Of a stretch of DNA of 12,092 nucleotides, positions 7,735 through 12,092 are shown piece after piece; within the stretch, counting starts at the first letter, position 1, and the number at the start of each line of letters is the position of its first letter. The stretch is from assembly GCA_023458615.1 (NCBI GenBank), contig JAEWYV010000205.1:1-12092 (forward strand), written 5' to 3'. This DNA is from Bacillota bacterium (GTDB taxonomy: Bacteria > Bacillota > Clostridia > Christensenellales > CAG-138). Under the pieces are notes generated by a model. That model was not told the origin of the DNA and did no database searches. It saw only the letters and a list, made by a program, of their open reading frames with translations. Position numbers and translations under genes: made by a program.

Positions 7735-7943
7735 GTTAAAAATGTGCAAAATAAAATTCAGCTCGCGCAAGCCTATGCTTGCTCCGCATTTTTACCATTT
7801 TTCAGCACAGAATCCGCCTGGAACAAAAAATTGCATCATTGCAATCCCATCTGGTTCGTTCAAGCGGATCAAAGAATCAGCATCGCGCAACCGTCTGTCA
7901 GTTTGGAAAAATAGTCAAGCCGGTATACGCAACCGCCCATATA

Positions 7944-7985
7944 AATTTTGATCCATTGTAACACTAGGCGCGGGGTGAAACAACC
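7944..7985. repeat. Duplicated regulatory element, copy 2
   Basis: Second copy of the element at 7697-7734, about 247 bp away in the same orientation. TTGTAACAC (7956-7964) and GTGAAACAA (7975-7983) form a dyad with seven of nine matching positions, separated by 10 bp rather than 6 bp in copy 1. The outer flanks AATTTTGAT and CAACC are conserved in both. Confidence 0.7.
7955..7983 (-). promoter_or_regulatory. Inner promoter of the lipoprotein gene, inside repeat copy 2
   Basis: Minus strand TTGTTT (7978-7983), 17-bp spacer ending TGT, TACAAT (7955-7960): extended -10, five of six positions in the -10 box. It coincides exactly with the dyad of repeat copy 2, so a regulator bound to that dyad would cover both promoter boxes. 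Confidence 0.6.
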
Positions 7986-8029
7986 ATTTTGTATCAATAT
8001 TCGCAAGTAAATATTTCGTATTTAATTAG

Positions 8030-8038
8030 ATTATATCA
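8030..8038 (-). promoter_or_regulatory. Outer promoter of the lipoprotein gene (extended -10)
   Basis: Minus strand TGATATAAT is a perfect extended -10. No good -35 box is seen at 16-18 bp, which is acceptable for an extended -10 promoter. Transcription would start near 8023. Confidence 0.55.
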
Positions 8039-8159
8039 AAAAAGTCGATTGTGAACAGAACATTTTTTCTTGATTGTGTAGACGTGTTTGAATTTTTGGC
8101 CTAATTAGGGGGTATTGTTGAAAACTACCGAACTATATATTTTATAACGATTTGATTTT

Positions 8160-8199
8160 TGCCCGGAGGCCGGGCAGGGATTCGTTACCGAATCCTGCC
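8160..8199 (-). terminator. Overlapping hairpins at the end of the threonine synthase-like gene
   Basis: Hairpin A (8173-8199) is 11 bp with one bulged base and has the stop codon in its loop. Hairpin B (8160-8176) is TGCCCGG/CCGGGCA with a 3-nt loop. They share 8173-8176 and so exclude each other. On the minus strand hairpin B is followed by AAAATC rather than a T-tract, so it is not a standard rho-independent terminator; a transcript-end or stability role is inferred from position. Confidence 0.45.
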
Positions 8200-9420
8200 G
8201 CTAGCTTCCAGTGCTTTGATATCCGGGTCACATTTAAACGGTTCGCCCGCTGCGAGCATGGCGTTTTTCACGTCCTTCAACCCGCTGCCGGTCGATACAA
8301 CCGTTACGCTTTCGTTTGATCGGATAATTCCGCTGCGTACCGCAGCCTTGACGCCTGCGGTTGCTGTTACACCAGCCGGCTCGCCAAAGACGCCCTCGGT
8401 TCTGCCAAGCAACCGCATTGCGTCGAGAATTTCTTCATCCGAAACAGCAATCCAGGCTCCGTTGCTCTCTTTGACCGCACGAATCGCCTTAACAGGATTG
8501 CGTGGAACGCCGACGGCTATGCTGTCCGCCAGAGTGTTCTCCGGTGTGGGTTCCAACTCGCTCCCGCGCAGATCCGCGTTGACAAACGGGCAACATCCCG
8601 TGGACTGCACACCGAGAATCTTCGGAATCCGGTCGATCATGCCCAGTTGCAGCAGATCGTAAAATCCATTGTAAACACCGCCGATGGTGCAGCCGTCTCC
8701 AACGGAGATAGCTACCCAGTCTGTCGGGTTCCAGTTGAGCTGCTCCGCGATCTCCAGCGCAACGGTCTTCTTCCCTTCGGTCATGACTGGGTTGATGCCA
8801 GCGTTGCGATTATAGAATCCCCATTTTTCAATGGCAGCTTTGCTTAATTCAAACGTCTGACGATAATCGCCCTTGACAGAGACGACATTCGCGCCAAAGA
8901 TCAACAGCTGTGCCACTTTTCCAATCGGCGCACGCTCCGGCACGAAGATCACGGTCTTGAGACCCATGCGCGCTGCGTTTCCGGCGCAGGAACTCGCGGC
9001 ATTGCCTGTAGAAGAGCAGCTAATCGTATCATAGCCCAGCTCAATGGCCTTAGCGACAGCAACGCCGCTCGCGCGATCCTTTAATGAACCGGTGGGGTTT
9101 AATCCATCATCTTTAATATAAAGCGTATCCAGTCCCAACTGCTTGCCAAGGCGCAGTGAACGATACAGCGGTGTCCAACCGATGCGAAGGAAATCTCCAA
9201 GTCCTTCGCCCTTGATTGGCATTAGCGCGCGGTAACGCCACATGCTGTTATCATGGTCATTTTTTAATGTCTCTTTGGAAAAGACGGATTTTACTTCTGT
9301 ATAGTCATAGACGATGTCCAGAATGCCCTTGTCTCCGCAAGAGGGGCATGTCATCATCTCGGGGCCGAACGGGTATTCCCTTCCGCAAATTGTACAGCGA
9401 TAGCCAGCAATGCGCTTCAT
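8185..9420 (-). CDS. thrC: Threonine synthase-like PLP enzyme with zinc ribbon
   Basis: Fold-type II PLP enzyme of the threonine synthase family, which converts O-phosphohomoserine to threonine and phosphate. The 411 residues begin with a CxxC...CxxC zinc ribbon (C9, C12, C25, C28). PLP-site features follow: NPTGSLKDRA (108-117) with the Schiff-base lysine K114, SSTGNAASS (136-144) around the cofactor, a glycine-rich VGDGCTIGG phosphate loop (240-248), and GEPAG (346-350). The usual motif is GSFKDR; here Leu113 replaces Phe. ATG at 9420 is chosen over the frame's first ATG at 9456 because GGAG lies seven bases upstream and the zinc ribbon starts eight residues in. No homoserine dehydrogenase or kinase gene is nearby. 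It is transcribed divergently from ssnA, so a role in purine or amino acid breakdown, such as elimination on a related amino acid, is a real alternative to threonine synthesis. Confidence 0.83.
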   Translation of the reverse strand: MKRIAGYRCTICGREYPFGPEMMTCPSCGDKGILDIVYDYTEVKSVFSKETLKNDHDNSMWRYRALMPIKGEGLGDFLRIGWTPLYRSLRLGKQLGLDTLYIKDDGLNPTGSLKDRASGVAVAKAIELGYDTISCSSTGNAASSCAGNAARMGLKTVIFVPERAPIGKVAQLLIFGANVVSVKGDYRQTFELSKAAIEKWGFYNRNAGINPVMTEGKKTVALEIAEQLNWNPTDWVAISVGDGCTIGGVYNGFYDLLQLGMIDRIPKILGVQSTGCCPFVNADLRGSELEPTPENTLADSIAVGVPRNPVKAIRAVKESNGAWIAVSDEEILDAMRLLGRTEGVFGEPAGVTATAGVKAAVRSGIIRSNESVTVVSTGSGLKDVKNAMLAAGEPFKCDPDIKALEASGRIR

Positions 9421-9559
9421 AAGAACACTCCAATTATTCATCCAAAATTTCCTCATGTCAGGTAAATCCCGTTTGATCCGTCGAAAACACCCTTCTCCAA
9501 ACCAAATTCACTTGAGGATATAACTCATCATAACCCGAATAAATTGAAATGTACAGTAA

Positions 9560-9589
9560 AAAATAGCACTGAACAAAATTATTGTGCAA
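9560..9589 (-). promoter_or_regulatory. Possible promoter of the threonine synthase-like gene
   Basis: Minus strand TTGCAC (9584-9589), 18-bp spacer ending TGC, TATTTT (9560-9565). The extended -10 helps a moderate -10 box. The leader would be about 130 nt. It lies back to back with the ssnA promoter some 60 bp away. Confidence 0.45.
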
Positions 9590-9621
9590 AAAATATTTTT
9601 GTATATTCTCGGTCGCTCGTC

Positions 9622-9651
9622 TTGCGCCGCATTTCAACGTTATAGTATAAT
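9622..9651 (+). promoter_or_regulatory. Promoter of ssnA-ygfK
   Basis: TATAAT at 9646-9651 with TTGCGC at 9622-9627, 18-bp spacer. A second TATAAT at 9681-9686 has TTGTTA 19 bp upstream (9656-9661) and could be a tandem promoter giving a very short leader. Confidence 0.55.
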
Positions 9652-9714
9652 CTAGTTGTTAATCTGCAAGTTTTTATCTATATAATTGCATATCACGAAG
9701 GGAGAGACACACAA

Positions 9715-11043
9715 ATGCTTCTCATCGGTAACGGCAGACTGGTCACCAGAGATCAAGGCCTCTATCTGGAAAATGGAGCGGTCGCAATTGAAGATCGCTT
9801 GATCAAAGAGGTTGGCACCACACAGGAACTCAGGGCAAAATATCCGCATGCGGAGTGGATCGACGCCGATGGCGGCGTGATCATGCCCGGACTGGTCAAT
9901 ACGCACAACCATATCTACAGCGCCTTTGCGCGCGGTCTCTCGATTCAAGGATACAACCCGCACGATTTTAACGATATACTCGAAGGCATGTGGTGGAAGA
10001 TCGACCGCCTGCTCACCAAGGAAAACGACTACCTCTCCGCGCAGGCGGTTTATATTGATTGCATCAAGAATGGCGTTACGACGATTTTTGACCACCACGC
10101 AAGCTATTATGATATCCCCGGCAGCCTGGATACGCTCGCAGACGCTGCAAAACGGCTCGGCGTTCGCACTAGCCTCTGCTATGAAGTCTCCGATCGCGAT
10201 GGGGAGAAAAAGATGCACGAGGCCGTGATTGAGAACGAGCGGATGATCCTGCGCGCGAACGCTGACGACAGCGACATGCTCAAGGGCATGATGGGCCTGC
10301 ACGCGGCGTTTACCGTTTCGGACGAAACGCTTGCGCTCTGCAAAAAGCATACCCCCTCCTACACCGGCTTTCATGTACACGTTGCAGAAGGCCCCGGCGA
10401 TCAAGTAGATTCCCTCAAAAAGTACGGTAAGCGCATCGTCAACCGTCTCTATGAAAACGGCGTGCTGGGTGAAAAGACGCTCGCCATCCACTGCGTCCAT
10501 GTCAGCCCAGCCGAAATGCGTCTGCTCAAGCAAACTGACACCATGGTTGTGCACAATCCCGAGTCCAACATGGGCAATGCGGTTGGCTGTGGCCCCGTCA
10601 TTCGCCTGTTCCAGGAAGGAATTCTTCTTGGCCTCGGCACAGACGGCTACACCAACGATATGATCGAGAGCTACAAGGTAGGCAACATCATCCACAAGCA
10701 CAACCTCTGTGATCCGACCGTCGCATGGGGCGAAATTCCTACCATGCTGTTTGAAAACAATCCGCGTATCGCAGGTCGCTTCTTCCAGCGTCCGCTTGGC
10801 GTATTAAAGCCCGGCGCGTATGCGGATGTAATTGTTACCGACTATGATCCGCTGACCCCGATGGACGGCGGAAACGTCAACGGGCATATCCTCTTTGGCA
10901 TGAATGGTCGCAGCGTCGTCACCACCGTCTGCAACGGCAAGGTGCTTATGAAGGATCGTAAAGTCCTTGTTGCGGATGAAAAAGCCATCATGCAGGAATG
11001 CCGCATCAGCGCCGCGAAGCTCTGGAAGTCGATCAACGGTTGA
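9715..11043 (+). CDS. ssnA: Putative aminohydrolase SsnA
   Basis: Metal-dependent amidohydrolase-superfamily enzyme (cytosine deaminase/chlorohydrolase branch), predicted cytosolic. The 442 residues show the N-terminal beta part, then the TIM barrel with metal ligands in the usual order: THNH (H64, H66), HVHVAEG (H222, E225), the HCVH segment (259-262) and TDG with D310. A C-terminal beta part (about 365-415) completes the fold. Length and motif order match E. coli SsnA. In E. coli and many Clostridia ssnA sits with ygfK, ygeX, ygeY, ygeW, hydA and xdhD, a set linked by genetics to anaerobic purine and uric acid use; the exact SsnA reaction is not settled. ATG is supported by AAGGGAGAG (9698-9706). 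It leads a plus-strand operon, with ygfK starting 96 bp after its stop. A guanine or other nucleobase deaminase is the closest alternative call. Confidence 0.92.
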   Translation: MLLIGNGRLVTRDQGLYLENGAVAIEDRLIKEVGTTQELRAKYPHAEWIDADGGVIMPGLVNTHNHIYSAFARGLSIQGYNPHDFNDILEGMWWKIDRLLTKENDYLSAQAVYIDCIKNGVTTIFDHHASYYDIPGSLDTLADAAKRLGVRTSLCYEVSDRDGEKKMHEAVIENERMILRANADDSDMLKGMMGLHAAFTVSDETLALCKKHTPSYTGFHVHVAEGPGDQVDSLKKYGKRIVNRLYENGVLGEKTLAIHCVHVSPAEMRLLKQTDTMVVHNPESNMGNAVGCGPVIRLFQEGILLGLGTDGYTNDMIESYKVGNIIHKHNLCDPTVAWGEIPTMLFENNPRIAGRFFQRPLGVLKPGAYADVIVTDYDPLTPMDGGNVNGHILFGMNGRSVVTTVCNGKVLMKDRKVLVADEKAIMQECRISAAKLWKSING

Positions 11044-11058
11044 TTCTGTTCCTCTGTT

Positions 11059-11095
11059 GCGGCAATTCAATGCCGCGTTGGAACCACAACCGCGG
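11059..11095 (+). other. Two mutually exclusive hairpins between ssnA and ygfK
   Basis: Hairpin 1 pairs GCGGCA (11059-11064) with TGCCGC (11071-11076). Hairpin 2 pairs CCGCGTTG (11073-11080) with CAACCGCGG (11087-11095) with one bulge. They share 11073-11076. No T-tract follows, so this is unlikely to be a simple terminator; it may set mRNA processing or partial attenuation before ygfK. Confidence 0.45.
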
Positions 11096-11139
11096 AATAA
11101 TTTGCACCATACTATTATTAGGAATAAGGAGGCGTCCCC

Positions 11140-12092
11140 ATGTCCGACCGTATGACCCCTATTCCCTTTGGGGAATTGATGAACTGGATTCTGGAAGAGC
11201 GCAAGCAGGGCAGCGTATTTGGTATCCGCCGCCCGTATGTCGCGCCCAAAGGCAAGATGCTCGATCTCTTTGGCGAACATCTGGAAACGCCGTTTGGCCC
11301 CGCCGCTGGCCCGCAGACGCAGCTGACGCAGAATCTTGTTGCTGCCTATTATGCGGGATGCCGTTTCTTTGAACTCAAAACCGTTCAGACGCTGGACGGC
11401 GAAGACCTCCCCGTCAGCAAGCCCTGCATCCTTGCCGAGGACGAGTGCTATAATGTGGAGTGGTCTACGGAGCTCCGCGTTCCGGAGGCGTTTGACGAAT
11501 ATGTCAAGGCTTGGTACGCGCTCAAACTGATCAGCTGGGAGTTTGATCTTGGCAGGCCGGACGGCTTTATGTTTAACATGAGCGTTGGCTACAATTTTGA
11601 AGGCATCACCAGCGAGAAGATTGACCGCTTCATCGAAGGGCTCAAGAACGCCTCCACAACTCCTATCTGGGAGGAGTGCCGCGCATGGGCAAAAGAAAAC
11701 CTCTCGCGCTTCACCAAGGTGGACGCAAAATATATCGACGCAATCTCGCCCAATGTTTGTTCTTCCATCACGCTCTCCACACTCCACGGTTGCCCGCCGC
11801 AGGAGATTGAGCGTATCGCAAGCTATCTCATCAGCAAAAAGGGTCTCAACACATTCGTCAAGTGCAACCCGACGCTATTGGGTTATCAGTTTGCGCGCAA
11901 AACAATGGACGACATGGGTTATGACTATCTCGTGTTTGATGATTTCCATTTCAACGACGATTTACAGTATCGCGACGCTGTTCCGATGTTTAAGCGTCTT
12001 TTGGATCTCGCCTGCAATAACGGCGTGCAGTTTGGTCTCAAGCTGACCAACACCTTCCCCGTCGGCATCGCACGCAACGAGTTGCCGGGCAA
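11140..12092 (+). CDS. ygfK: YgfK, putative selenate reductase subunit (3' truncated by window)
   Basis: N-terminal 317 codons of a YgfK-family flavin and iron-sulfur oxidoreductase; the full family length is about 1000 residues, so roughly two thirds lies beyond the right edge. The visible part is the dihydroorotate dehydrogenase-like TIM barrel: GPAAGPQTQL (53-62), ELKTVQ (78-83), AEDECYNVEWST (99-110), NMSVGYNFEGI (146-156), STLHGCPP (213-220), GLNTFVKCNPTLLGY (235-249) and GLKLTNT (299-305). These segments align in order with E. coli YgfK as I recall it. ATG at 11140 has a perfect AAGGAGG (11126-11132) seven bases upstream. The selenate reductase name is historical: the gene is better explained by its role in the purine/uric acid gene set with ssnA, probably moving electrons from a reduced nicotinamide to a purine-derived substrate. 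That reaction is inference, and the C-terminal redox domains cannot be checked here. Confidence 0.93.
   Translation, partial: MSDRMTPIPFGELMNWILEERKQGSVFGIRRPYVAPKGKMLDLFGEHLETPFGPAAGPQTQLTQNLVAAYYAGCRFFELKTVQTLDGEDLPVSKPCILAEDECYNVEWSTELRVPEAFDEYVKAWYALKLISWEFDLGRPDGFMFNMSVGYNFEGITSEKIDRFIEGLKNASTTPIWEECRAWAKENLSRFTKVDAKYIDAISPNVCSSITLSTLHGCPPQEIERIASYLISKKGLNTFVKCNPTLLGYQFARKTMDDMGYDYLVFDDFHFNDDLQYRDAVPMFKRLLDLACNNGVQFGLKLTNTFPVGIARNELPG

Larger units (their letters stand above)
7682..8184 (-). other. 503-bp regulatory spacer and probable long 5' leader of the lipoprotein gene
   Basis: No coding frame with a ribosome binding site was found. On the minus strand it holds two promoters (8030-8038 and 7955-7983) and a duplicated 38-42 bp element (7697-7734, 7944-7985). 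RNA from the outer promoter would carry a leader of about 340 nt. Local hairpins include GCAAGC/GCTTGC (7769-7784) and ATTGCA/TGCAAT followed by six Ts (minus strand, about 7822-7846). No known riboswitch core was recognised. Confidence 0.6.

Noticed and set aside
7736..7789. Possible 17-residue leader peptide on the minus strand upstream of the lipoprotein gene
   Set aside because: No ribosome binding site and no informative codon run; short frames like this occur by chance.
6917..7951. A 344-codon plus-strand frame across the lipoprotein gene and its leader
   Set aside because: Antisense to a clear lipoprotein gene; the product includes a low-complexity Gly/Arg stretch that is the complement of the Ala/Pro linker.
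198..7996. Shared 11-mer ATTTTGTATCA near 199 and near 7987
   Set aside because: Expected by chance in AT-rich spacers; the flanks do not match.
7682..8023. Guanine/adenine riboswitch upstream of the importer
   Set aside because: The conserved purine-riboswitch core elements and the three-way junction could not be found in the leader.
9421..9456. N-terminal extension of the threonine synthase-like protein by 12 codons
   Set aside because: No Shine-Dalgarno precedes the 9456 ATG, while GGAG precedes the ATG at 9420 at normal distance, immediately before the zinc ribbon.
9477..9497. AGGGTG motif in the leader of the threonine synthase-like gene, reminiscent of a T-box antiterminator
   Set aside because: The following bases do not give the UGGN bulge or ACCGCG of a T-box, and no specifier stem or terminator was found.
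9652..11787. Minus-strand open frames of 349 and 327 codons (9652-10701, 10804-11787)
   Set aside because: They lie antisense to ssnA and ygfK, show no domain and no ribosome binding site, and are explained by codon bias of the real genes.

Overview
This window looks like chromosomal DNA from an anaerobic, Gram-positive member of the Clostridia, probably gut-associated. The genes are moderately GC-rich and the spacers AT-rich. Ribosome binding sites are strong (AGGAGG type), sigma-A promoters are easy to read, and rho-independent terminators are clear. One lipoprotein carries the Ala/Pro/Thr/Glu linker common in such organisms. The ssnA-ygfK pair at the right is typical of anaerobic purine-using gut bacteria. 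The lineage is an inference; no rRNA or other marker is present.

Layout, left to right. (1) 1-341: gene-free AT-rich DNA ending in the terminator of the serine operon. (2) 342-2369, minus strand: serC then serA, a two-gene operon (24 bp gap) for the first steps of serine biosynthesis, with a TTGAAT-N17-TATAAT promoter at 2428-2456. (3) 2526-7681, minus strand: a complete BMP-family (nucleoside/purine-type) ABC importer. In transcription order it has a substrate-binding lipoprotein, a strong terminator plus a fresh promoter, a double-domain ATPase and two overlapping permeases. (4) 7682-8184: a 503-bp regulatory spacer upstream of the lipoprotein gene, with two promoters and a duplicated ~40-bp element built around a dyad. 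(5) 8185-9420, minus strand: a zinc-ribbon threonine synthase-like PLP enzyme. (6) 9421-9714: a divergent promoter region. (7) 9715-12092, plus strand: ssnA and the first 317 codons of ygfK, running off the window.

How the parts may work together: SsnA (amidohydrolase) and YgfK (flavin/iron-sulfur oxidoreductase) belong to the gene set tied by genetics to anaerobic purine and uric acid breakdown in gut bacteria. A BMP-type importer next to them, on the other side of a shared regulatory region, suggests that it brings in the substrate, a purine base, nucleoside or related compound. The threonine synthase-like enzyme sits divergently from ssnA and has no threonine-pathway neighbours, so it may be an unassigned member of the same catabolic module. 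This link is inference from gene order. No mobile element, tRNA, rRNA or CRISPR array was seen.
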